A DNA stretch of 39,717 nucleotides from Burkholderiaceae bacterium (GTDB lineage Bacteria; Pseudomonadota; Gammaproteobacteria; Burkholderiales; Burkholderiaceae), in assembly GCA_947449305.1 (NCBI GenBank), contig CANFRA010000012.1, forward strand, positions 1-39,717. The letters are read 5' to 3'. The notes beneath the pieces are model-generated. The model searched no databases, was not told the DNA's origin, and saw only the letters and a list, made by a program, of their open reading frames with translations. Positions 33,130 through 39,717 of the stretch are shown here, piece after piece (the stretch's first letter is position 1; the number at the start of each line of letters is the position of its first letter). The position numbers and the translations under genes are program-made.

Positions 33130-34836
33130 CTATCGCCATACTTGCTTTTTACCATCAATCCAAGTTTCCTGGACTTTGATATTGGCAATTTTTTCTGGGC
33201 TTGTAGTGCGAGGGTTTTTATCCAAGATCACTAGGTCAGCCTGCTTGCCTACTTCAAGGCTACCAATTCTATCGTCAGACATGAGTTGATAAGCCGCATT
33301 AATAGTAACAGCACGAATCGCATCATCCACACTCACACGCTCATTAGGGCCTAAGACTTCGCGAGGCGGCTTTTGCCATAGACGATCAACGCCTTCAGAA
33401 ATATAACGTAAAGGGCTTACTGGAGAGATTGGAGAGTCACTGTGATAAGTAAAGCGCGCACCTTCTTTTTTAAATGAAGCGCCCGGGGCAATTCGGCTGG
33501 CACGCTCGGGGCCAACGATGTGATTATGAAAGGCTTCGCCCCAATAGTTCACATGACCTACAGTAAATCCAGGAACAACGCCTAATTGCACTGCCTTTTT
33601 CACTTGTTCAGGTGTATTAATAGTGAAATGCTCAATTCGCAAACGGCGCGTTTCAGGCTTTGCATTGCCTGCTAAAAGCTTTGCGTAGTTATTCAGGGTT
33701 TGTTCAACAGCACGATCGCCATTTGCATGAATCGATAATTGCCAGCCCTGATCAAAGAATGGTTTGATCAAGCCGAAAAGATCCTCATCTTTGTAATCAA
33801 GATCACCGCGTCTTTTGCTACCAATTGGATAAGTATATGGTTGGTTTAAGGCGGCCGTTAATCCCTGAGTAGAACCATCCGATACAAATTTGATACCCAC
33901 AAAACGTAAGCGATCATTTCCATCATTTGGCTTAATAGTATTAAAGCCTTTGGGAATTGCTGGGCCATATAAGTAGCCCCTGACACGAAGCGGCCAGTCT
34001 TTGCTAGCGCTTGCACCTTGGAGTAACTTCACTTCATTATCTAAGCCCAACATGGCACCCACAGTAATTTCAGTGGTCGTGGTGACGCCTTTTGAAGCAA
34101 TCATCTTCCCAGTCTTTTGAACCGCCTTGAGCAAATCCGCATCGGAAGGTGGTGGCATTTTTTCTAAGAATGGCAAGAAAGAGGCGGCCTCAATCAAAAC
34201 CCCAGTGAGCTTACCTTGGGGGTTTTTCTGAAAGACGCCGCCACCAGCTGGATTAGAAGTGCTATCCGTAACACCAGCAATCTCAAGAGCCTTGTGATTG
34301 ACATAGGCAATATGACCAGATTGATTCAGAACAAAAATAGGAACTTCCGTGCTGACCTTATCTAAAACATCAGCAGTTAATTCCGCCATGAATGGATTAG
34401 TACGGGATGGATCTACGCCAAAACCCATCAACCATTGCCCTTTAGGCAAAGTCTTTAAATGGGCTTTTAATTTGTTACTAAGAGTTGTAACTGTGTCGTA
34501 CTTAGTAGTGAAGTTGGAGAGATCCAACCAAATATATTCACCCACCGCTGTCAAGATAATGTGAACGTGAGGGTCAATCAGGCCCGGCATGACAGTTTTA
34601 CCTTGCAGGTCGATAATCTTTGTAGAGCTGGCCTGCCATCCTTTTGTCACGTCGGATTTAGCACCTACAGCAACAATTTTCCCATCTTTTATAGCAAGTG
34701 CTTCGACCTCTTCATTTTTGGCGTTTACGGTAACAATCGGCCCGCCATAAAAAATCGTATCCGCATTATTTTGAGCGAAAGCCAGCGAAGCATGAATGGC
34801 TAATGCTGTAATAAGAATATTTGATGAAAATTTCAT
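33130..34836 (-). CDS. Exported YtcJ-like amidohydrolase (amidohydrolase 3 family)
   Basis: The 568-residue product has a signal peptide (SLAFAQ). The amidohydrolase fold shows GLIDPHVHI (first metal His pair), SIHANGDRAVEQ (His), RIEHFTI (His) and the late YHSDSPISPVSPL (Asp). The trailing beta sandwich has ADLVILDKNP and the final WIDGKKQVW. YtcJ relatives hydrolyse amides or are exported forms of unknown substrate range. The gene is a single unit, ending 9 bases from the convergent deacetylase gene. Confidence 0.9.
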   Translation of the reverse strand: MKFSSNILITALAIHASLAFAQNNADTIFYGGPIVTVNAKNEEVEALAIKDGKIVAVGAKSDVTKGWQASSTKIIDLQGKTVMPGLIDPHVHIILTAVGEYIWLDLSNFTTKYDTVTTLSNKLKAHLKTLPKGQWLMGFGVDPSRTNPFMAELTADVLDKVSTEVPIFVLNQSGHIAYVNHKALEIAGVTDSTSNPAGGGVFQKNPQGKLTGVLIEAASFLPFLEKMPPPSDADLLKAVQKTGKMIASKGVTTTTEITVGAMLGLDNEVKLLQGASASKDWPLRVRGYLYGPAIPKGFNTIKPNDGNDRLRFVGIKFVSDGSTQGLTAALNQPYTYPIGSKRRGDLDYKDEDLFGLIKPFFDQGWQLSIHANGDRAVEQTLNNYAKLLAGNAKPETRRLRIEHFTINTPEQVKKAVQLGVVPGFTVGHVNYWGEAFHNHIVGPERASRIAPGASFKKEGARFTYHSDSPISPVSPLRYISEGVDRLWQKPPREVLGPNERVSVDDAIRAVTINAAYQLMSDDRIGSLEVGKQADLVILDKNPRTTSPEKIANIKVQETWIDGKKQVWR

Positions 34837-34936
34837 TTAATAGAGCCCCAATGGATTAAGAGTGATGTTTAACAATCATAATTGGTTTTTCTACTACCAA
34901 GCACTTATACATATAGTAATGATCTAAAAACAATTC

Positions 34937-35089
34937 TTAAGCACTAGGAGCGCAATAGGGCAATACAGGTTCCAGGATAAATGAGAGATTGGCTTCCTCA
35001 GGCTTTGTAGTGATATAGGCAATAACGCATGCGGTAATGATTAGTAAGGCACCGACCCATAAGGCCCAAGATTTAGAATTCTTTCCCAC
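34937..35089 (-). CDS. Small single-helix membrane protein, 50 residues
   Basis: The open frame on the minus strand starts at GTG 35089, 6 bases after a strong AAGGGG, and reads MGKNSKSWALWVGALLII and on to a stop at 34937. A basic start, one hydrophobic helix near residues 8-26 (ALWVGALLIITACVIAYI) and a short polar tail ending PYCAPSA are seen. I do not recognise a family. It sits in the 373-base space between the amidohydrolase and DUF1345 genes, which otherwise shows no gene. It could be a small membrane regulator or partner. Confidence 0.5.
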   Translation of the reverse strand: MGKNSKSWALWVGALLIITACVIAYITTKPEEANLSFILEPVLPYCAPSA

Positions 35090-35209
35090 ATCAAACCCCT
35101 TCAGAAGATATCTTCTGTATTTTGCATTGAAACTCTATAAAGCAGGCATATTTTCAGATTAATGTATTTCTCTATTAAGAAAGTGCTACCTGGAGCATAC
35201 TGATCACTT

Positions 35210-35887
35210 ATGAAGATCACTCAATGGACCCAACACTGGCATGAAATTGGCTCCAGCCTGCGACTAATTATTATTGGTATTGCTGGTTTTTTAGCTTTTC
35301 TTCTACTGACATCAACCCCCTCTATAGCTATTCGCCTAGCAATATCTTGGATTGTTGCGGGAGGTCTCTATCTCCTCCTAACCTACTTGATGATGTATTT
35401 CTCCAGCAAGGAAAATATTCTAAGCTTATCTAGAAAAGAGGATGATGGTGCAGCCATCGTATTACTCATTATTGTTTTAGCATCAGTAGCTAGCTTAATT
35501 GCAATTGTCATCGTCCTTTCTGGCGTGAAATCACTCAGCATTGCTGAGGCTATTCCGAGGATAGCGCTAGTCATTTTGACCTATACCATCTCTTGGTTTT
35601 TTGTACACACCGCCTTTTCTCTGCGTTATGCGCATATTTACTACCAAGAATTTGAAATAACAAAAGAGGCTCCCCTGATCTTTGCTTCTAAATTAAGGCC
35701 AACCTATATTGATTTTTTATACTTCTCTATGGTGATTGGCATGACCTGCCAAACAGCCGATGTCAATATTGCCAACTCAAGAATGCGCTATCTTGTGATG
35801 ATCCAAGGCATCACTGCATTTATCTTCAATGCCACATTACTGGCAATGGCGATTAATCTTATTGCAGGCGTAGTAGCTATCGATTGA
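35210..35887 (+). CDS. DUF1345 family membrane protein
   Basis: The 225-residue protein has five or so helices (about 17-38, 43-63, 79-104, 117-138, 195-222). The segment TYTISWFFVHTAFSLRYAHIYY and the later DFLYFSMVIGMTCQTADVNI are characteristic of DUF1345. Function of the family is unknown. No clear Shine-Dalgarno precedes the ATG, so the start is less certain. It is divergent from the 50-residue membrane protein gene. Confidence 0.87.
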   Translation: MKITQWTQHWHEIGSSLRLIIIGIAGFLAFLLLTSTPSIAIRLAISWIVAGGLYLLLTYLMMYFSSKENILSLSRKEDDGAAIVLLIIVLASVASLIAIVIVLSGVKSLSIAEAIPRIALVILTYTISWFFVHTAFSLRYAHIYYQEFEITKEAPLIFASKLRPTYIDFLYFSMVIGMTCQTADVNIANSRMRYLVMIQGITAFIFNATLLAMAINLIAGVVAID

Positions 35888-35917
35888 TAGTAAGCCCAAC
35901 AGAACCAACTAAAAAAA

Positions 35918-35931
35918 ATGATCTAGATCAA
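35918..35931 (+). promoter_or_regulatory. FNR/DNR-type box upstream of the small cytochrome c gene
   Basis: The site ATGATCTAGATCAA matches the FNR-family consensus TTGAT-N4-ATCAA at nine of ten defined bases and is a near-perfect palindrome centred at 35924.5. A possible -10 TAGCAT lies at 35953-35958, so a start near 35965 would place the box at about -41, the class II activator position. This predicts oxygen- or NO-responsive expression of the cytochrome gene. Confidence 0.6.
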
Positions 35932-35994
35932 GCCCTCACATTCTCAATGAACTAGCATTAAAGATGAAGTATCACCTCTAATGATTGGTTCAAT

Positions 35995-36300
35995 ATGAAA
36001 AATATTTGCGCCGTAGCCTTCATCTTTTGGCTATTAGCTCCCAATTTAGCCTATGCAGACCGACAACTCGCTATGCGAAATGGCTGTATGAGTTGCCATG
36101 CGGATGCTGAAATGGATGCTCCGCCATGGCCTGAGCTTGCCAATAAATACAAGAAATACCAAGGCCAAGCAGGGGCAGCAAGTGCTCAAGGAGAAAAATT
36201 GAGGAAGGGTAAGTTATTTCAGAATATCAAGGCGCACCAAACATTAAGCCCAACTAATGCAACAGAACTTATGCAATGGATTATTGATGGTGCCAATTAG
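35995..36300 (+). CDS. Small class I-like c-type cytochrome lacking the usual Met ligand
   Basis: A 101-residue secreted protein with a signal peptide ending at LAYA (residue 21) and one heme motif CMSCH (residues 31-35). The rest aligns by eye to c551/c552 proteins (PPWPELANKYKKYQGQAG and the final TELMQWIIDG). However, where the family has the MPP-type axial methionine it reads NIKAHQTLS. H81 or M40 may replace it, or the sixth site may be open. An FNR-type box and candidate -10 lie upstream. It is a likely client of the Ccm system; partner unknown. Confidence 0.85.
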   Translation: MKNICAVAFIFWLLAPNLAYADRQLAMRNGCMSCHADAEMDAPPWPELANKYKKYQGQAGAASAQGEKLRKGKLFQNIKAHQTLSPTNATELMQWIIDGAN

Positions 36301-36396
36301 GGTAATGACATGATGAGATATGGCGCCTCAAACAAAATCTTTCAACTTAAACTAAACTTAGGAATCATTTATAGCAATTAAGTCCAAGGAAAAGTG

Positions 36397-37032
36397 ATGA
36401 GTCTGATTGAGAAGCTGCAATGGCGCTATGCCACTAAAAAGATGGATTCGGCAAAAGCCGTGCCACAAGATAAGGTTGAGAAAATTCTTGAAGCCATTCG
36501 CTTAACGGCCAGCTCTAGTGGATTACTGCCTTATGAAGTGCTAGTCATTACTAATAAAGAGATTCGGGAAAAAATAAAGCCGATTGCAAACGGTCAATCT
36601 CAAATCGTTGATTGCTCACACTTACTCGTCTTCGCAGCCTGGGATAACTACACTGTAGAGCGCATTAATGATGCATTTGATATGACTGAGACAATTCGTA
36701 ATTTTACAAGCGATGCTGGTACTGCTTATCGCCAGATGCTTCTCAAGGTCTACCCGGCGAGAGATGCGGAAATTAATTTCACACACGCTGCAAAACAAGC
36801 CTATATCGGCCTTGGTACTGCACTGATTGCTGCCGCTGATGAGCAAGTAGACAGCACACCGATGGAAGGGTTTGATCCACAAGTACTCGACACTCTTCTG
36901 AATCTCAAAGAAAAAGGTTTGCGCAGCGTTGTCATGCTACCCTTGGGCTATAGAAAAACTGATGAGGATTGGCTACTTAACCTCAAGAAGGTTAGACGTG
37001 CCAAAGAAAGCTTTGTTCGCTGGATAAAGTAA
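36397..37032 (+). CDS. NAD(P)H-dependent nitroreductase family flavoprotein
   Basis: The 211-residue protein opens LIEKLQWRYATKKMDSAKAVP, the FMN-binding start of NfsB-type nitroreductases. It continues with SSGLLPYEVLVITN and ends with KGLRSVVMLPLGYRKTDEDWL, matching the family. It should be a homodimeric FMN enzyme reducing quinones, nitro compounds or similar acceptors in the cytoplasm. ATG at 36397 is chosen over the GTG at 36394 because AAGGA then has 6-base spacing. It ends at a very strong terminator. Confidence 0.9.
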   Translation: MSLIEKLQWRYATKKMDSAKAVPQDKVEKILEAIRLTASSSGLLPYEVLVITNKEIREKIKPIANGQSQIVDCSHLLVFAAWDNYTVERINDAFDMTETIRNFTSDAGTAYRQMLLKVYPARDAEINFTHAAKQAYIGLGTALIAAADEQVDSTPMEGFDPQVLDTLLNLKEKGLRSVVMLPLGYRKTDEDWLLNLKKVRRAKESFVRWIK

Positions 37033-37050
37033 ATAGTTATCCTGCAGAGA

Positions 37051-37090
37051 TAAATAAAAACACCAACTTAATAGTTGGTGTTTTTATTTA
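37051..37090. terminator. Strong bidirectional terminator
   Basis: A 17-bp perfect stem, A/T-rich at the base and GC in the upper part (CACCAAC / GTTGGTG), with a six-base loop and T-runs on both strands. It lies between the convergent nitroreductase and Bug genes and should stop transcription from both. Confidence 0.9.
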
Positions 37091-37115
37091 TGGAGAATCG
37101 TCAGTACTGTAGAGC

Positions 37116-38084
37116 TTACTGAGGCTTAACGCCAGCGTTTTTCATAGCGACTTTCCATCTCTCAATATCCATCAATAAGAATTTAGATGCATAGCTAGGG
37201 TTAGCAACTGCAGGAGTAGCGACAGAAGCATCCATTTCACCAAAGCGACGTACTAAGCCTGGATCTTTCAGCGCATTATTTAATGCCTTTGTTAGTCGAT
37301 CAATCACTGGCTTGGGGGTATCCTTAGGCGCATATAAAGCATGCCAAACTGATAATTGAAAACCAGGGATACCAGATTGACTGAATGTAGGCGTTGAAGG
37401 CAGGGAACTGATACGTTCCTTGCTAGCTACAGCAAGCGCTTTAATGCTGCCAGCACGAATATGTTGCAATGTACTAGCTGGTTGATCACAAATAACATCC
37501 ACCTGCCCTGCCAACAAATCATTGAGTGCTGGCCCAGTTCCTTTATAGGATACCGAGAGCCAGGACGCTCCTAGCGTAGATTTCATGAGCACTTCGCACA
37601 AGTTCGATGTAGCGCCAATACCTGCATTGGCAAAATTTACCTTATCAGGATTTGCCCTGACATAATCAATAAAACCTTGAAGTGATTCTGCTGGAAAATC
37701 CTTCCTTGCCACTAGAACCATTGGAACCTCAGTCACCATACCAATAGGAATAAAGTCAGTGGCTGGGTCATAAGGTAATTTTGTATACAGCGCTGGTGCA
37801 GATGCTTGCGCCATATTATGAAAAAGCAAGGTGTAACCATCTGGACTCGCTTTGGCAACCTTAGCTGCGCCAATAGTTCCACCTGCGCCGCCTGTATTTT
37901 CAATAATGACAGCTTGCCCTAAGTCTTTGGACATGGACTGCGCCAAAATCCTACCCAATACATCTGTGGAGCCCCCGGGAGGATATGGCACAACGATAGT
38001 AAGTTGCTTTTCAGGATATGCCGCCATCGCTAAAGAGGCTGACAAGCAACTAATTGCCAAAAGAAGTTTGTAGATGAGTTTCAT
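37116..38084 (-). CDS. Bug-family (TctC) periplasmic solute-binding protein, orphan
   Basis: The 322-residue receptor has a signal peptide ending at LAMAAYP. Its motifs are YPEKQLTIVVPYPPGGSTDV, IENTGGAGGTIGA and KASPDGYTLLFHN. It is the last gene of a minus-strand set behind a hydroxyisobutyrate-dehydrogenase-like and a carboxymuconolactone-decarboxylase-like gene, which makes import of their substrate its likely task. No TctA/TctB gene is seen. A cysteine pair in the middle (SNLCEVLMKS and VDVICDQPAS) could form a disulfide. Confidence 0.92.
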   Translation of the reverse strand: MKLIYKLLLAISCLSASLAMAAYPEKQLTIVVPYPPGGSTDVLGRILAQSMSKDLGQAVIIENTGGAGGTIGAAKVAKASPDGYTLLFHNMAQASAPALYTKLPYDPATDFIPIGMVTEVPMVLVARKDFPAESLQGFIDYVRANPDKVNFANAGIGATSNLCEVLMKSTLGASWLSVSYKGTGPALNDLLAGQVDVICDQPASTLQHIRAGSIKALAVASKERISSLPSTPTFSQSGIPGFQLSVWHALYAPKDTPKPVIDRLTKALNNALKDPGLVRRFGEMDASVATPAVANPSYASKFLLMDIERWKVAMKNAGVKPQ

Positions 38085-38111
38085 AACACTCCTATCAAAT
38101 AATGAGGGGAA

Positions 38112-39011
38112 TTAAAGGGCTGCGGATCTGACATAGTCGAACATGGCAGTATGGTCGGCACCTTTGCCCAACTTCTCATCCGCCTCTTTAGCAGTGAGAA
38201 CGCATTGCTTTGCCAGATTTGCATAGCAATTCATATTCTCAATAAAGTTCAGTGCAATTTGCACATCTTTACGCATTAAAGCCAATGAGAAGCCAGAATT
38301 AAAAGCATCATTAAGCATAAAATTTTCAACTTTATTTTCAGTCGTATTATTGCGACCAGTTGAAGCATTAAATACTTGATTTACTACATGAGGATCTAGG
38401 CCAAACTTCTTGGCTGCATTGAGAGCCTCAGAGGCGGCAATCAATCCAGCTGCGGACACATAATTATTCAAAGCTTTAACTGCATGCGCTGCACCTGCAT
38501 CACCAACATGCACAATACTTTTACCCATGCATTCCAGTAGTGGATGAACCTCTGCAAAATATTCTTTTTTTCCACCAACAATAATAGCTAGTGATCCATC
38601 AATTGCTTTTTTAACCCCTCCAGATACTGGCGCATCAATAAACTTAATACCTAACTTCTCTAAGTTGTGATTGTTTTCTTTGGATGAGATTGGGCTAGAT
38701 GAGCTCATATCTATTAGGTAGCTATTCTTACGTAACTGACTAGCAATACCTGTAGATCCATTGCTACCCCACAAGAGCGCATCAATGATGGCGCTATCAG
38801 GCAACATTAAGATTGTTAGATTAGCATCTTGTATTGCTTGTTCAGGACTCGATACGAACTGAAATCCTTTGTCATCTAAAAACTTTGCTGCTACCTCTTG
38901 ATTAAGATCAAATCCAGCAATCTGATATCCGGCCTTCAGGAGGTTTTTTGCCATGGGGACTCCCATGAGCCCTAAACCCACAAAAGCGATCTTTGTATCG
39001 GATGCTTGCAT
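38112..39011 (-). CDS. 3-hydroxyisobutyrate dehydrogenase-like beta-hydroxyacid dehydrogenase
   Basis: The 299-residue protein has the cofactor motif FVGLGLMGVPMAKNL, followed by an acidic residue (GFDLN) that favours NAD over NADP. The substrate motif DAPVSGGVKKAIDGSL follows, and then the catalytic lysine segment AHAVKALNNYVSAAGL. This family includes tartronate semialdehyde reductase, L-threonate dehydrogenase and hydroxyisobutyrate dehydrogenase. Its start shares one base with the CMD-like gene stop, and a Bug gene follows by 27 bases, so it belongs to a small catabolic operon. Confidence 0.9.
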   Translation of the reverse strand: MQASDTKIAFVGLGLMGVPMAKNLLKAGYQIAGFDLNQEVAAKFLDDKGFQFVSSPEQAIQDANLTILMLPDSAIIDALLWGSNGSTGIASQLRKNSYLIDMSSSSPISSKENNHNLEKLGIKFIDAPVSGGVKKAIDGSLAIIVGGKKEYFAEVHPLLECMGKSIVHVGDAGAAHAVKALNNYVSAAGLIAASEALNAAKKFGLDPHVVNQVFNASTGRNNTTENKVENFMLNDAFNSGFSLALMRKDVQIALNFIENMNCYANLAKQCVLTAKEADEKLGKGADHTAMFDYVRSAAL

Positions 39012-39388
39012 TAGATACCCATTTCTTTAAATACTTCTTTAGCCACGCGGAAACTATCAATAGCAGCTGGGACACCACAATAAATTGCAACCTGCAAAAA
39101 CACTTCTTGAATCTCTTCTTTTGTTAAGCCATTATTAATAGCCCCTCTGACATGTAACTTCAACTCATGCGGGCGATTTAGCGCTGCAATCATAGCGAGG
39201 TTCAAAAAGCTACGTGTTTTTCTTTCTAGGCCCGGACGGTTCCAAACCTCGTTCCAGCAATACTCAGTAACCAACTCTTGCATGGGCATATTGAAATCAT
39301 CAGCATTCTTGAGTGAGTTCTCAACATACTCAGCGCCTAATACTTCTTTGCGGGTTTTTAGACCTTTTTCAAAATTCTCACGATTCAT
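39011..39388 (-). CDS. Carboxymuconolactone decarboxylase family protein
   Basis: The 125-residue protein fits the PcaC-like CMD family: TRKEVLGAEYVENS near the start, LERKTRSFLNLAMIAALNRPHEL in the middle, and GLTKEEIQEVFLQVAIYCGVPAA at the end. PcaC decarboxylates gamma-carboxymuconolactone in protocatechuate breakdown, but many relatives act elsewhere, and no other pca gene is present here. AGGAGA lies 5 bases before the ATG at 39388. First gene of a three-gene operon. The upstream region to 39609 holds an imperfect AGTAT-GG / CC-ATACT repeat and no other gene. Confidence 0.85.
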   Translation of the reverse strand: MNRENFEKGLKTRKEVLGAEYVENSLKNADDFNMPMQELVTEYCWNEVWNRPGLERKTRSFLNLAMIAALNRPHELKLHVRGAINNGLTKEEIQEVFLQVAIYCGVPAAIDSFRVAKEVFKEMGI

Positions 39389-39609
39389 CACTTCTCCTGG
39401 TTATTAATTGTTTTTTGATTAATTTACTTCTTTATCTTTTGCATTATTAAGCTATTTATTTAAAGTATAGGCTAATGATTAATATACCCCATACTATTTC
39501 AGATGATGACTTCCATCCTATTTGACTCACCAGCACTTAGATCTAGGACTAAAGACTGATGAGAGCAGAATTAGCTGTATATTTAAGCCATTAATTACAT
39601 TGGAAGATC

Positions 39610-39717
39610 ATGGATAGAAATATTCTAATAGTTGGAGAGTACGGAAAAATATTTCTTGCTCCACTGATCCAGGCTCTTGGAAAATCCTGGACAATTAAAC
39701 ACTGCACCGTCGAACAA
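39610..39717 (+). CDS. 5' end of a protein gene, cut by the window edge
   Basis: An ATG at 39610 after GGAAG opens a frame of 36 codons to the edge, reading MDRNILIVGEYGKIFLAP and on. The hydrophobic strand followed by a glycine turn might be the start of a 2-hydroxyacid dehydrogenase or other dehydrogenase fold, but there is too little to name it. It is divergent from the CMD-HIBADH-Bug operon and could be part of the same pathway. Confidence 0.5.
   Translation, partial: MDRNILIVGEYGKIFLAPLIQALGKSWTIKHCTVEQ

Noticed and set aside
34561-34803. 80-codon plus-strand frame
   Set aside because: Antisense inside the amidohydrolase N-terminus, where the metal motif HVH fixes the coding strand.
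39463-39495. Imperfect AGTAT-A-GG / CC-ATACT inverted repeat upstream of the CMD operon
   Set aside because: The arms differ by one inserted base and the region is very AT-rich, so it could be chance; mentioned with the CMD gene only.
1-39717. tRNA, rRNA, CRISPR array, insertion sequence or phage genes
   Set aside because: Reading both strands of the intergenic spaces showed no cloverleaf, no repeat-spacer series, no transposase or integrase, and no direct repeats that would mark an inserted element.

Overview
The window is AT-rich chromosomal DNA from a Gram-negative bacterium. It encodes a complete System I cytochrome c maturation operon, periplasmic solute receptors of the Bug (TctC) and TAXI types, cytochrome c', and small proteins typical of Burkholderiales. 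The mix of low GC, short intergenic gaps and many orphan Bug receptors is most like a freshwater betaproteobacterium such as Polynucleobacter. That placement is inference from gene content, not a database match.

Left part (1-8.9 kb): the 3' end of a site-2 protease; cytochrome c' and a b561-type cytochrome whose genes overlap tail to tail; a 3-hydroxyacyl-CoA dehydrogenase-like enzyme; then a plus-strand catabolic and transport run (D-2-hydroxyacid dehydrogenase, DHDPS-family lyase, TAXI receptor, fused TRAP permease). It faces a mandelate-racemase-like enolase across a shared terminator. Together these look like uptake and breakdown of an organic or sugar acid whose identity cannot be read from the sequence.

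Middle (9.1-23.9 kb): an M23 peptidase, a universal stress protein, a DUF2177 membrane protein, an MFS transporter and a divergent Bug receptor. Then comes a long minus-strand block, read right to left as ccmA-B-C-D-E-F-G-H-I. It continues without an obvious break into a membrane-tethered orphan TAXI receptor, a Bug receptor and a 2OG-Fe dioxygenase. The ccm genes overlap by 1-4 bases, and a good sigma70-type promoter (TTGACA, 17 bp, GACAAT) lies ahead of ccmA. The Ccm machine would mature the c-type cytochromes seen elsewhere in the window.

Right part (24-39.7 kb): a Bug / leaderless SBP / exported metallo-beta-lactamase-fold operon; an MltF-like lytic transglycosylase; a quinone oxidoreductase; DUF2452; lipoprotein Cu/Zn superoxide dismutase; a DCC1 / chalcone-isomerase-like / DUF3833 operon; a DUF2237-histone-deacetylase pair coupled by a 4-base overlap; an exported amidohydrolase; a previously untracked 50-residue membrane peptide gene; DUF1345; a small cytochrome c behind an FNR-type box; a nitroreductase; and a catabolic operon of carboxymuconolactone decarboxylase-like, hydroxyisobutyrate-dehydrogenase-like and Bug genes. 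A divergent gene is cut by the right edge.

No rRNA, tRNA, CRISPR array, insertion sequence or phage gene was recognised. The most unusual points are the tethered TAXI protein with a coiled-coil tail behind the ccm operon, the number of solute receptors without permeases, and the FNR-box cytochrome c that lacks the usual methionine ligand. None of these is proven to be a new system.
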